The translations under genes were made by a program, and so were the position numbers. This document shows, one piece after another, positions 9,445-18,149 of a stretch of DNA of 64,000 bases (the first letter of the stretch is position 1; each line of letters opens with the position of its first letter). Origin of the DNA: Gammaproteobacteria bacterium. Its GTDB lineage: Bacteria > Pseudomonadota > Gammaproteobacteria > Pseudomonadales > Pseudohongiellaceae. The notes below the pieces were generated by a model that was not told where the DNA came from, made no database searches, and worked only from the letters and a program-made list of their open reading frames with translations. Where the stretch lies: positions 33,467 to 97,466 of the forward strand of contig JAURLP010000021.1 in the NCBI GenBank assembly GCA_030831165.1, given 5' to 3'.

Positions 9445-12123
9445 ATGCTTATGGAACCCTCAAGTTCTAACTTTTTTGACGTAAAAGCATTCAACCGACA
9501 ATTAGCTAAAAGCAAATCCCCTATAAACTGCTTTCGTGATGCGATAAGTAATAATAGAGCCTTACTCGACGAACGCTTTAAATCAAAAGCCAATATTGAA
9601 GTCATCATTTCAGATCTAACCTGGTTTATTGATCAAATATTAATAGCCGCATGGAAACAATACGATTGGAAAGATGAGAAAGACATCAGTTTATTGGCCG
9701 TAGGCGGATATGGCCGCGGCGAATTACATCTCTATTCCGATATAGATATTCAAATATTACTGGCCAGAAATAATCAGAAAAAGTACAAAGCAAATATAGA
9801 GTCATTCCTGACTTTTCTTTGGGATATTAATCTTGAAATAGGCCAGAGTGTTCGAACTATTGACGAAAACAAAAAGCAAGCGGCTAATGACATCACCATT
9901 GCAACCGCATTAATGGAATCAAGAACGGTTTACGGCAATCCAGAACTACACAAAAAACTTATTCTTGCGGTCAGCAAGAAAAAAATATGGGAAGCCAAAA
10001 GGTTTTTCACCGCCAAACGAAATGAACAAATTTCACGTCACGCCAAATATGAAGATATCGAATATGCACTTGAACCCAATTTAAAAGTATCGCCTGGCGG
10101 GCTTAGAGATATTCAAACCATCGGCTGGATTTCAAAACGTTATTTTGGCGCATCAGACTTTCAGGAACTGGTTGATCGTGGATTCCTCCAAAAAAATGAA
10201 TACCAGGATTTGATAAAAAGCCGGAATTTTCTATGGTCCTTACGCTACGGCTTGCATATGCTAGCCGAACGAAGAGAAGACCGCCTGCTGTTTGAGCACC
10301 AAAGAAAACTAAGCGAAATATTCTCCTACGAAGATGATAAAAACAGTCTTGGTATTGAAAAATTAATGAAAGAATATTATCGCAATGTGCAGACTCTTCG
10401 AGAGTTAAATGATGTGCTGCTGCAACTTTTTGACGAGGAAATTATTCGCTCCAAAGAAAAAGTGAAAATTCTTACATTGAATGCACGCTTTCAAATCCGC
10501 AACAACTATATCGAAGCCATGCATTCAAGGGTTTTCAGGCAAACCCCCTTTGCTCTTATAGAGATTTTTGTATTACTTGCCCAGGATGAGAAAATTGCTG
10601 GGATCAGAGCAACGACAATTCGCCTGATCAGGAATGGACGTCAGTTAATAGATGACAATTTTAGAAAAGACATTCGTAACACCACTTTATTCATGGAGCT
10701 ATTGCGCTCACCTTATAAAATGGTTGCTCACTTAAGACAGATGAAACGATACGGTGTTCTTGGGGCTTATTTACCCGAGTTCGGAAACATTATCGGACAA
10801 ATGCAGCATGACCTTTTCCATATTTATTCTGTTGACGACCACACCTTGCAAGTTGTCGAAAATATGCGACGCCTGCACCATCCTGAAGCTCTCGAAAAAT
10901 ATCCACTCGCTGCCACCATTATAAAAACCTTACCTAAAATCGAATTGCTTTATATCGCTGGACTCTACCATGATATTGCCAAGGGTCGTGGTGGCGATCA
11001 CTCTGTACTAGGTGTAAAAGATGCAGAGGATTTTTGTGTCAGGCATCATTTGGGGAAATGGGATACCGCATTAGTTGGATGGCTGGTAAAAAACCATTTG
11101 TTTATGTCCAGCATTGCTCAACGACAGGATATTCAAGACCCCGATGTTGTGAAAAGTTTTGCTTTAATCGTAGGCGATCAGACCCGCCTGGATTATCTCT
11201 ATACATTGACAGTAGCTGATATTAACGCCACTAACCCCAAACTCTGGAATGCATGGAAAGCATCCCTGCTAAGACAATTGTACCAGTCAACCAAACGCGC
11301 ACTCAGTCTCGGCTTGGAAAAAGTGGTCGGCAAAAGCTCACGCATCAAAGAAAATCAAAATCTGGCACTTGCTTTACTCAAAGAGAAAGACATGAGTAAA
11401 AAAGAAGCTTTGGCGATCTGGGACAAACCTACAGAAGATTATTTTCTTCGAGAAAGCCCTGAAGATATCGCATGGCAAACGCTGGCAATATCCAAGCATA
11501 AGGAGCCTGAATCACCATTAATACTCATAAAAAACAGCACTGAGCATCAATCAGAAGGCGCCACTCAGGTTTTTATTTATACTCAGAACTCTCATTTCCT
11601 GTTTGCAAATATAGCCAATGCTTTTGACAGGTTAAATCTCAATATCCAGAATGCCCGACTTTTCAATACCGCATCCAACAAAGCCTTATTGACCTTCATG
11701 ATATTAGAGACCAATGGAACCCTGATTAAGAAGAATTCACAACGAATGTATGAAATTGTTACTTTACTTAAGGAATATGCTCTGCCAGTAGAAAAACCCT
11801 CTAAAAACAAGCAGCACACACCAAGACAGTTAAGACATTTTAGTCGGGCGACAGAAACCAGCTTTGCCAATCCAGAAAAATTTCCTTACTCAATATTAGA
11901 AGTTCTTTGCCCGGACAGACCTGGACTTTTAGCCAAAGTTGCTAATATATTTGTTGAAAAAAACATTATTTTACATAACGCAAAAATCACAACATTGGGT
12001 GAAAATGTAGAAGACGTTTTTTTTATCACCAACAAGAATAACAAGCCAATCAGTAAAAAAAATTCAGAGGAATTACAAGCGCTTATTAAAGAGAGGTTGA
12101 ACGCAAGTTTGAATGGGGCTTGA
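9445..12123 (+). CDS. glnD: Bifunctional uridylyltransferase/uridylyl-removing enzyme GlnD
   Basis: GlnD senses glutamine and uridylylates or deuridylylates PII proteins. Domains in order: nucleotidyltransferase with GGYGRGELHLYSDIDI near residues 88-103; the PII-UT helical region; an HD phosphohydrolase domain with YHDIAKGRGGDHS near 508-520; and two C-terminal ACT domains, the last beginning ILEVLCPDRPGLLAKV near 818. At 892 residues it is full length. The ATG immediately follows the map stop codon, so translation is probably coupled. Confidence 0.97.
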   Translation: MLMEPSSSNFFDVKAFNRQLAKSKSPINCFRDAISNNRALLDERFKSKANIEVIISDLTWFIDQILIAAWKQYDWKDEKDISLLAVGGYGRGELHLYSDIDIQILLARNNQKKYKANIESFLTFLWDINLEIGQSVRTIDENKKQAANDITIATALMESRTVYGNPELHKKLILAVSKKKIWEAKRFFTAKRNEQISRHAKYEDIEYALEPNLKVSPGGLRDIQTIGWISKRYFGASDFQELVDRGFLQKNEYQDLIKSRNFLWSLRYGLHMLAERREDRLLFEHQRKLSEIFSYEDDKNSLGIEKLMKEYYRNVQTLRELNDVLLQLFDEEIIRSKEKVKILTLNARFQIRNNYIEAMHSRVFRQTPFALIEIFVLLAQDEKIAGIRATTIRLIRNGRQLIDDNFRKDIRNTTLFMELLRSPYKMVAHLRQMKRYGVLGAYLPEFGNIIGQMQHDLFHIYSVDDHTLQVVENMRRLHHPEALEKYPLAATIIKTLPKIELLYIAGLYHDIAKGRGGDHSVLGVKDAEDFCVRHHLGKWDTALVGWLVKNHLFMSSIAQRQDIQDPDVVKSFALIVGDQTRLDYLYTLTVADINATNPKLWNAWKASLLRQLYQSTKRALSLGLEKVVGKSSRIKENQNLALALLKEKDMSKKEALAIWDKPTEDYFLRESPEDIAWQTLAISKHKEPESPLILIKNSTEHQSEGATQVFIYTQNSHFLFANIANAFDRLNLNIQNARLFNTASNKALLTFMILETNGTLIKKNSQRMYEIVTLLKEYALPVEKPSKNKQHTPRQLRHFSRATETSFANPEKFPYSILEVLCPDRPGLLAKVANIFVEKNIILHNAKITTLGENVEDVFFITNKNNKPISKKNSEELQALIKERLNASLNGA

Positions 12124-12131
12124 GAATTATT

Positions 12132-12470
12132 ATGATTATATATGGCATCCCTAATTGCGACACTATAAAGAAAGCAAAGGCATTTCTGGACAGCAATAAC
12201 ATAAGCTATGAATTTCATGATTATAAAAAGCGTGGTGTTGATTCTGATTCACTGAAAAGTTGGTGCAATAAGCTTGGTTATGAAAATCTGTTAAATCGCC
12301 GAGGTACCACCTGGCGCAAACTTGATGAAGACACGAAATCCAAGGTCAATGAAGAAACAGCCATTTTACTGATGCAGGAGTTTCCCTCTTTAATAAAACG
12401 CCCTCTCCTGGACACTGGTAAAAAACTTGTTCTCGGATTTGATAAAAGTGAATATGAAAGCCTGCTATAA
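12132..12470 (+). CDS. ArsC/Spx-family protein (YffB-like)
   Basis: This is a small thioredoxin-fold protein of the ArsC superfamily. The N-terminal segment IPNCDTIKKAKAFL has a single active-site-like cysteine (CDT). A later RRGTTWRKL segment carries the RGT pattern. YffB-type proteins are commonly found next to dap genes in gammaproteobacteria, and their substrate is unknown. A TTG at 12120 would overlap glnD and add four residues; I chose the ATG at 12132, giving 112 residues. An arsenate reductase role is unlikely on context. Confidence 0.85.
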   Translation: MIIYGIPNCDTIKKAKAFLDSNNISYEFHDYKKRGVDSDSLKSWCNKLGYENLLNRRGTTWRKLDEDTKSKVNEETAILLMQEFPSLIKRPLLDTGKKLVLGFDKSEYESLL

Positions 12471-12524
12471 TAGGGCCTGTTTTTTTCAACTCGGAACTCA
12501 ATTCGGACTCAATTCGGAACTACA

Positions 12525-13556
12525 ATGAACTTATTTAGCCTCGCTTTTGGGGTCGGCAGCAAAGACTCTGCGGGTAATTGGCTTGAATGCTATTACCCAG
12601 ATCCCCTATTAAATCCAGATTTAAACACTCAAAAAGCTATATTGCCTGTGCTTGAATACACTGCGGGCAATCAGGCAATTGAACTTGACCAGCAACAGAT
12701 CAATCAGATACTGGATAACTTTGGTGCTTTACAAAACCAGGCACAAATTAAATTACTTTCAAGCCTCACGCTAAGTAAAAAACCACTTGTGATTTGTTTG
12801 CTTGAATCAGACTCTGCTCCCAGCTCTGTCCCGGAGGTTTATCTTAAATTGCATTTGCTATCCCATCGCCTGGTAAAACCTCACGGTCTAAATCTTGACG
12901 GAATGTTTGGGCTTTTGCCAAATGTTGCATGGACCAGCCAAGGTGCAATCGCTATTAATGAACTCCCTCAGCATCAACTGGAAGCCAAACTCAGCAATCA
13001 AACTTTATCAGTAAATTCGGTCGACAAATTCCCAAAAATGACCGATTACGTTGTCCCCTCAGGTGTGCGAATTGCCGACACCTCGAGAGTGAGGCTTGGG
13101 GCCTATATTGGTGAAGGCACCACCATCATGCATGAAGGCTTTGTAAACTTTAATGCTGGTACTGAAGGTGAAGCCATGATTGAAGGCCGTATCAGCGCCG
13201 GTGTTTTTGTCGGCAGAGGCAGCGATCTCGGAGGCGGCTGCAGCATATTGGGCACCCTATCCGGGGGCAATAAAGAAGTTATTTCTATTGGAGAAAACTG
13301 CTTGATTGGCGCTAATGCCGGTCTCGGCATTTCGCTTGGCAATGGCTGCACAATTGAAGCTGGCCTTTACCTAACAGCCGGCACTAAAGTAACGGTTCTG
13401 GATATTGACAAGAACCCCGTTGAAATCATTAAAGCCAGTGAGCTGACGGGCAAAAACAATCTTTTATATAGACGGAATTCAACATCCGGAACTGTAGAAT
13501 GCCTCACCAACCAGAGTAGTATTGAGCTAAATGCAGAATTGCATTCTCATAATTAA
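12525..13556 (+). CDS. dapD: 2,3,4,5-tetrahydropyridine-2,6-dicarboxylate N-succinyltransferase
   Basis: DapD succinylates tetrahydrodipicolinate in the succinylase branch of DAP/lysine synthesis. At 343 residues it is the longer type seen in Pseudomonas rather than the 274-residue E. coli type. The C-terminal half shows the left-handed beta-helix with hexapeptide repeats: ADTSRVRLGAYIGEGT, GVFVGRGSDLGGG, ISIGENCLIGANAGLGISLGNG. It is followed 42 bp later by dapE, the enzyme that removes the succinyl group two steps later. Confidence 0.94.
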   Translation: MNLFSLAFGVGSKDSAGNWLECYYPDPLLNPDLNTQKAILPVLEYTAGNQAIELDQQQINQILDNFGALQNQAQIKLLSSLTLSKKPLVICLLESDSAPSSVPEVYLKLHLLSHRLVKPHGLNLDGMFGLLPNVAWTSQGAIAINELPQHQLEAKLSNQTLSVNSVDKFPKMTDYVVPSGVRIADTSRVRLGAYIGEGTTIMHEGFVNFNAGTEGEAMIEGRISAGVFVGRGSDLGGGCSILGTLSGGNKEVISIGENCLIGANAGLGISLGNGCTIEAGLYLTAGTKVTVLDIDKNPVEIIKASELTGKNNLLYRRNSTSGTVECLTNQSSIELNAELHSHN

Positions 13557-13598
13557 TAAACCAAGCAAACTGCCTACTAAACAAACCTGAGGTCTGCC

Positions 13599-14726
13599 AT
13601 GTCATCAACAAGCGACTTATGCAGTGAACTAATCTCTCGACCATCTGTTAGTCCTGATGATCAGGGCTGTCAGGAAATACTAGCTGTGCGTCTTGAAAAA
13701 CTCGGATTTAACATTGAACACCTGCCCTTTGCTGATGTTAAAAATCTATGGGCCAGGCGTGGTGAAGCAGCACCGTTATTTTGTTTTGCCGGGCATACCG
13801 ATGTTGTACCCGCAGGCAATATAGCTGACTGGCAGTCTGACCCCTTCAGCCCGACAATAAGAGACGGTTTACTTTACGGGCGTGGTAGTGCTGATATGAA
13901 AGGTAGCCTTGCCGCAATGATCACAGCCTGTGAGAGTTTTCTGGAACAGAATTCTCAATTTAACGGCTCAATAGCTTTCCTGATTACCAGTGATGAAGAA
14001 AGTGTTGCCACTCATGGCACTGTTAAAGTCATCGAAGAGCTGCAAAAAAGAAATGAACAAATAGATTATTGCGTCATCGGCGAGCCTTCCAGTAACAAAA
14101 AACTTGGCGATATTGCCAGAAATGGAAGACGGGGTTCCTTAAATGGACGCTTGAAAGTTAAAGGCAAGGAAGGTCATGTCGCCTATCCTGAACTGGCGAT
14201 AAATCCCATTCACGTTTTTTTACCGGCACTGGCTGAACTAAGTCAAATTGAATGGGATCAAGGCAATGATTATTTTCCGGCTACCAGCTTTCAGATATCG
14301 AACATATCTGCCGGCCAAGGCACCAATAATGTTATTCCAGCTGAAATGTCCTTGTTGTTTAATTTCAGATTCTCAACCGAAGTAACAGCGGAAGGCTTGA
14401 AAGCGCAAGTGCACTCAATATTTGATCACCATTACGAGGATTACGAGCTTGAATGGCAGCTGTCCGGCAATCCTTTTATTACCGAGGTCGGGGTACTAAC
14501 AGATGCTGTCACAAAAAGTGTAAAAACGGTGACTGGCCTTAATTGCAGCTTATCCACAGGCGGGGGCACCAGTGATGGCCGCTTTATCGCCCCGACAGGC
14601 GCTCAGTTAGTTGAATTAGGTCCCGTTAATGCCAGTATTCATAAAAACAATGAGCATGTTTCGATTGCTGATCTTGATCAACTTGCACTTATTTATGAAG
14701 AAATTCTTAAAAAGATACTGCTTTAA
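13599..14726 (+). CDS. dapE: Succinyl-diaminopimelate desuccinylase
   Basis: DapE is a dizinc M20 peptidase-family enzyme that releases L,L-DAP and succinate. Metal-site motifs: FAGHTDVVPAG near residues 62-72, GRGSADMKGSLA near 92-103, the catalytic TSDEES near 128-133, IGEPSS near 158 and the C-terminal HKNNEHVS. The length of 375 residues is normal. An AGG-type site precedes the ATG (CCTGAGGTCTGCC). Its stop codon overlaps the convergent rsmJ stop in the sequence TTTAAA. Confidence 0.96.
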   Translation: MSSTSDLCSELISRPSVSPDDQGCQEILAVRLEKLGFNIEHLPFADVKNLWARRGEAAPLFCFAGHTDVVPAGNIADWQSDPFSPTIRDGLLYGRGSADMKGSLAAMITACESFLEQNSQFNGSIAFLITSDEESVATHGTVKVIEELQKRNEQIDYCVIGEPSSNKKLGDIARNGRRGSLNGRLKVKGKEGHVAYPELAINPIHVFLPALAELSQIEWDQGNDYFPATSFQISNISAGQGTNNVIPAEMSLLFNFRFSTEVTAEGLKAQVHSIFDHHYEDYELEWQLSGNPFITEVGVLTDAVTKSVKTVTGLNCSLSTGGGTSDGRFIAPTGAQLVELGPVNASIHKNNEHVSIADLDQLALIYEEILKKILL

Positions 14727-15502
14727 ACAAACACTTCAAAATGAGCCGTCTTACCTGGCACCACAAAGCTGGGTTTTATGCTACCTTTTCTAACCCTACT
14801 ACCTGGCCGCTTGACCACAATCCTGTGTTTAGCACAGCCTCTGGCTGCCTCAAGTAAACTATCACTGTCTTCATCAAAGCCAAGAACTTCCTGCAAAAGA
14901 GCGATATCCTTTTTTACACTGGCGTTTTTACTACGTGGCGGGAACATCGGGTCCAAATAGATCACATCGGGTTTTGCCTGCTTGCCCTGTCTAATTTCCT
15001 CGAACCAATCCTGAGCTTTAGCATGATGTAAAGACATCTTTTGCAATATATCATTTAAAGCCTGTTCACCTGTCTCAGCAGCTCTTTTTAAACCATCAAA
15101 AATCAGACTGTAAATGACAGGAGATTGTTCAATCATCCTTATCTCGCAGCCCATACTGGCAAGTATAAAGGCATCACGGCCCAGACCAGCTGTCGCATCC
15201 AGAACATACATGGGTTCATGCTTGTTAAGACCAACAGCTTTGGCCAGGCCCTGATGTTTACCAAAGCTGGCTTTGCGATATAGTAGTGAGGCATCCTGAA
15301 AATTTACACAGGTCGGCTGTTTATGAATCTCACCTGCTCTTAACTCCAGAGCACTCAGGGATAACCCTGCTTCATCAAGTTTTAATATATGGGTAAATTC
15401 AGCGTTCTGACTTGAATCGACTAAAGGCAATTGGGTGACTTGCTTGATGCTTTCACAATAAGCAGAATCAAGGTCGCCCTCAAAAACTAAGGCTATTTTC
15501 AT
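14723..15502 (-). CDS. rsmJ: 16S rRNA (guanine1516-N2)-methyltransferase
   Basis: RsmJ (YhiQ) methylates G1516 of 16S rRNA using SAM. The SAM-binding motif LDATAGLGRDAFILASMGC and the catalytic DPMFPPR motif are clear, followed by KRPG near the C terminus as in E. coli RsmJ. I chose ATG 15502 (259 residues) rather than the upstream GTG at 15514 because an AGG sits better for it. It is divergent from the GntR-PurM gene, with a large palindrome between them. Confidence 0.92.
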   Translation of the reverse strand: MKIALVFEGDLDSAYCESIKQVTQLPLVDSSQNAEFTHILKLDEAGLSLSALELRAGEIHKQPTCVNFQDASLLYRKASFGKHQGLAKAVGLNKHEPMYVLDATAGLGRDAFILASMGCEIRMIEQSPVIYSLIFDGLKRAAETGEQALNDILQKMSLHHAKAQDWFEEIRQGKQAKPDVIYLDPMFPPRSKNASVKKDIALLQEVLGFDEDSDSLLEAARGCAKHRIVVKRPGSRVRKGSIKPSFVVPGKTAHFEVFV

Positions 15503-15519
15503 TGAGCTAAGCACCTGTA

Positions 15520-15545
15520 ATCTGTATCATGCGCATGATACAGAT
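15520..15545. promoter_or_regulatory. 26-bp perfect palindrome, probable GntR operator
   Basis: The left half is ATCTGTATCATGC and the right half is its exact 13-base reverse complement, with no spacer. It ends 38 bp before the start of the GntR-PurM gene and 18 bp before the rsmJ start on the other strand. Autogenous binding to an inverted repeat in the own promoter is typical for GntR regulators. The palindrome is seen directly; the ligand and binding protein are inferred. Confidence 0.65.
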
Positions 15546-15583
15546 AATTTGCATTTCCAAGATAAACAACACATAGGTCAGCG

Positions 15584-16999
15584 ATGAAGCTTGAACTTGA
15601 TAGCACCCTCTCCACCCCAATTTTCCAACAAATAGTTGATCAGATCCATTTTAAGGTTAACACAGGGGAACTTCAGCCTGGAGATAAATTACCCAGCATA
15701 CGCAGTCTGGCAGAAGAGCACAGTCTCGCGGCCAACACCGTGGTTAAGGCCTTCCGTCAACTCGAATTTCGGGGCCTGATTCAAGCAATGGACCGCAGTG
15801 GGTATATTGTTGCCAAACCGGATGAGAGCATAGGTCGTTATCAGGCCAGAGGCGTTTCATCAGACAAAAATGAAGTGCACCAGGTAGTCGACGGCCTGGA
15901 TCACGGCCTTTTCTCCAATGCCTTTTGCAAAATAACCGAAGACTATCTCACCGGCAATCCCGAGCAATGCAATGTCATCCATGCAGATGGCAGTGGGACC
16001 AAATCAATTATTGCCTACCTGGCCTATAAAGAAAGCAATGATACCAGTGTATTTCACGGTATTTCACAGGATTCCATTGTGATGAATCTGGATGATTTAC
16101 TCTGCATTGGCGTCAATGGCCGCATTCTGCTTTCCAATACGGTTAATCGCAATGCCCTTAACTGCCCCGGTGAAGTGGTAGGAGCACTTATTCAAGGCAG
16201 TGAAAATTTTCTTAGCAAGCTACGCGAATTCGGTGTGAAAATTTATAGCGGTGGTGGTGAAACGGCAGATGTCGGGGACTTAACCGGGACTATAGTGGTT
16301 GATAGCTGCGCTGTTGCAGTGATGAAGAAGAAAGACATCATCACTGGTGATTTAATAAAGCCTGGTTTAAGTATTGTCGGTCTCTCTTCAACCGGTCAAA
16401 GTTCCTACGAAAACAAAGCCAATAGCGGTATTGGCAGCAACGGATTGACCAGTGCAAGGCATGATATGCTAAGCAAATATTATGCAGAAAAATATCCGGA
16501 GACTTTCGATGCTAACGTATCAAGTGATCTGGTTTATTGCGGCCCCTACAAATTGGAAGACCCCCTCCCTGAATCAGATTTCACTGTCGGTGATGCGATT
16601 TTAAGTCCAACCAGAACCTATGCCCCGGTAATATACAAAATTCTTGAACAGCATCCCGGTCTTATTCAGGGTTTGATTCATTGCTCCGGCGGGGCACAGA
16701 CAAAATGTTTAAAGTTTGCTGACAATGTTCACTTTATAAAAGACAACTTATTCCCTACTCCTCCAGTATTCAAGGCAATACAGAAGGCATCGAATACGCC
16801 TTGGAAGGAAATGTATAAGGTCTTTAACATGGGGCATCGTATGGAAGTGTTTTGCAAACCGGAGCATGCTGAAGTGGTCATGACGATAGCCAGCAGTTTT
16901 AATATAGACGCGCAGCTAATTGGCCGCACTGAATCCAGTTCTGATGGTAACAAGCTTAGTTTATCGCATGCAGAAGAAGTCTTTGATTATAGGCCTTAG
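15584..16999 (+). CDS. GntR-type HTH fused to a complete AIR synthase (PurM)-like enzyme
   Basis: Residues 1-78 are a GntR winged helix: the N-terminal TPIFQQIVDQI, the PGDKLPSIRSLAEE segment, then NTVVKAFRQLEFRGLI. From residue 84 (GRYQARGVSSDKNEVH) to the end it follows the long PurM form typical of Bacteroidetes. Motifs include HADGSGTKS, MNLDDLLCIG, SGGGETADVGDL, GLTSARHDM, SPTRTYAP, HCSGGAQTK and FNMGHRMEVF. PurM makes aminoimidazole ribonucleotide from FGAM and ATP. The active-site-like glycine and acidic residues look intact, so it may be an enzyme, a purine-sensing regulator, or both. There is no frameshift or stop at the join. It is divergent from rsmJ and preceded by a 26-bp palindrome. 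Confidence 0.85.
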   Translation: MKLELDSTLSTPIFQQIVDQIHFKVNTGELQPGDKLPSIRSLAEEHSLAANTVVKAFRQLEFRGLIQAMDRSGYIVAKPDESIGRYQARGVSSDKNEVHQVVDGLDHGLFSNAFCKITEDYLTGNPEQCNVIHADGSGTKSIIAYLAYKESNDTSVFHGISQDSIVMNLDDLLCIGVNGRILLSNTVNRNALNCPGEVVGALIQGSENFLSKLREFGVKIYSGGGETADVGDLTGTIVVDSCAVAVMKKKDIITGDLIKPGLSIVGLSSTGQSSYENKANSGIGSNGLTSARHDMLSKYYAEKYPETFDANVSSDLVYCGPYKLEDPLPESDFTVGDAILSPTRTYAPVIYKILEQHPGLIQGLIHCSGGAQTKCLKFADNVHFIKDNLFPTPPVFKAIQKASNTPWKEMYKVFNMGHRMEVFCKPEHAEVVMTIASSFNIDAQLIGRTESSSDGNKLSLSHAEEVFDYRP

Positions 17000-17081
17000 C
17001 TGCTCTATCTTAAGTAATTGATTACGGCGAAAGCGTCTATGGGCACTTATCAAACGGCTAGCACTATCTTGACTTAATCCA

Positions 17082-18113
17082 ATGGGGTTCACCATGCAGA
17101 GAGGAATTAAATATTTAACCTTATTAGTATTCTATTTTGCATTTATCGCCAATACGCTGGCCCAAGCCCCCGCTAGAGGGGGCCCTGCGCAAAGAAGCAT
17201 TACTGATCTCGGTGATGGCCTATATCAGGTCAATACAGGAGCGGGTGTTTCAGCAGTTTTTGTTTTTCTGGTGACGGATGCCGGCATTCTTATTGTTGAC
17301 CCACCTAACCCGGCTATTGCTGAATGGTTGCAGGATCAACTCTCTTCCCGCTTTCCTGACCAGGATGTTGTTTACGTTGTCGAAAGCCACTACCACTGGG
17401 ACCACACTCGTGGTGCAAAAACATTTGCTGATATTGCCAGCTTTATAGGCCATGAAAACCTGTTAAAAAATCTGAACGCATCGATTGCCGAAGCCCCACC
17501 TCCAGGCAACACCCGCGATAGCAATAATGATGGTTTGTTATCCAGAGAAGAAGCTCAGACCGGCACATTGGCTAATTTCGATGCCATGGATAGCAATGCC
17601 GATAACTATTTAAGCCAGGCGGAATTAACCGCTGATACCGTCAGGCCCGATATTGTATTTTCAGACAGACTTGAATTGAACCTTGGGGGTAAGCGAGTCG
17701 TTTTGTTATGGTCACAAAATCGCCATACTGATGACTTGATTGATGTGTATTTCCCGGATCATGGCGTCCTGCTTGCCAGCGATTATGTATGGATAAACCG
17801 CATGTGCTGCAACTTTCAATTTGATGAAAGACCTATGCGTGTCTGGATAGAATCCATCAAAAATCTGGAGGCCTTGGACTTTGATATTCTTGTCAATTCA
17901 CATTTTGATTCGGGCAACAAACAGGATTTAATCGCTTTTCGTCACTGGCTAGAGGATCTAGCAAACGAAGTTTCAACAGGGATCGCGAATGGTTTATCAC
18001 TGGCGGAAATTCAAGCATCAGCAAAGCTCGACCAGTATTCTGGCTGGGCAGGTTATGATAACCAACTAAACAGCATGATTGAGTCAGCATATTACAGTCT
18101 TATGTTGCAATAA
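17082..18113 (+). CDS. Exported metallo-beta-lactamase fold hydrolase with inserted EF-hand pair
   Basis: A signal peptide ends near residue 28 (NTLAQ). The MBL metal motif HYHWDH is at residues 103-108. Later ligand candidates are NRHTDD, LASDYVW and NSHFD. Between the metal motifs are two canonical 12-residue calcium loops: D146-N148-D150-G151-E157 and D170-N172-D174-E181. EF-hands inside an MBL domain are unusual. The substrate cannot be told from sequence; the family includes quinoprotein-relay and subclass B3-like proteins. ATG 17094 is an alternative start with a GGGG upstream. It is the first of five consecutive plus-strand genes for exported proteins. Confidence 0.85.
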   Translation: MGFTMQRGIKYLTLLVFYFAFIANTLAQAPARGGPAQRSITDLGDGLYQVNTGAGVSAVFVFLVTDAGILIVDPPNPAIAEWLQDQLSSRFPDQDVVYVVESHYHWDHTRGAKTFADIASFIGHENLLKNLNASIAEAPPPGNTRDSNNDGLLSREEAQTGTLANFDAMDSNADNYLSQAELTADTVRPDIVFSDRLELNLGGKRVVLLWSQNRHTDDLIDVYFPDHGVLLASDYVWINRMCCNFQFDERPMRVWIESIKNLEALDFDILVNSHFDSGNKQDLIAFRHWLEDLANEVSTGIANGLSLAEIQASAKLDQYSGWAGYDNQLNSMIESAYYSLMLQ

Positions 18114-18149
18114 GTTCAGACAATTTAAACCAATGACAATGTCGCCTGT

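Noticed and set aside
14723..14726. Overlap of dapE and rsmJ stop codons as a possible error
   Set aside because: Both reading frames are full length; a shared TTTAAA is a normal convergent overlap.
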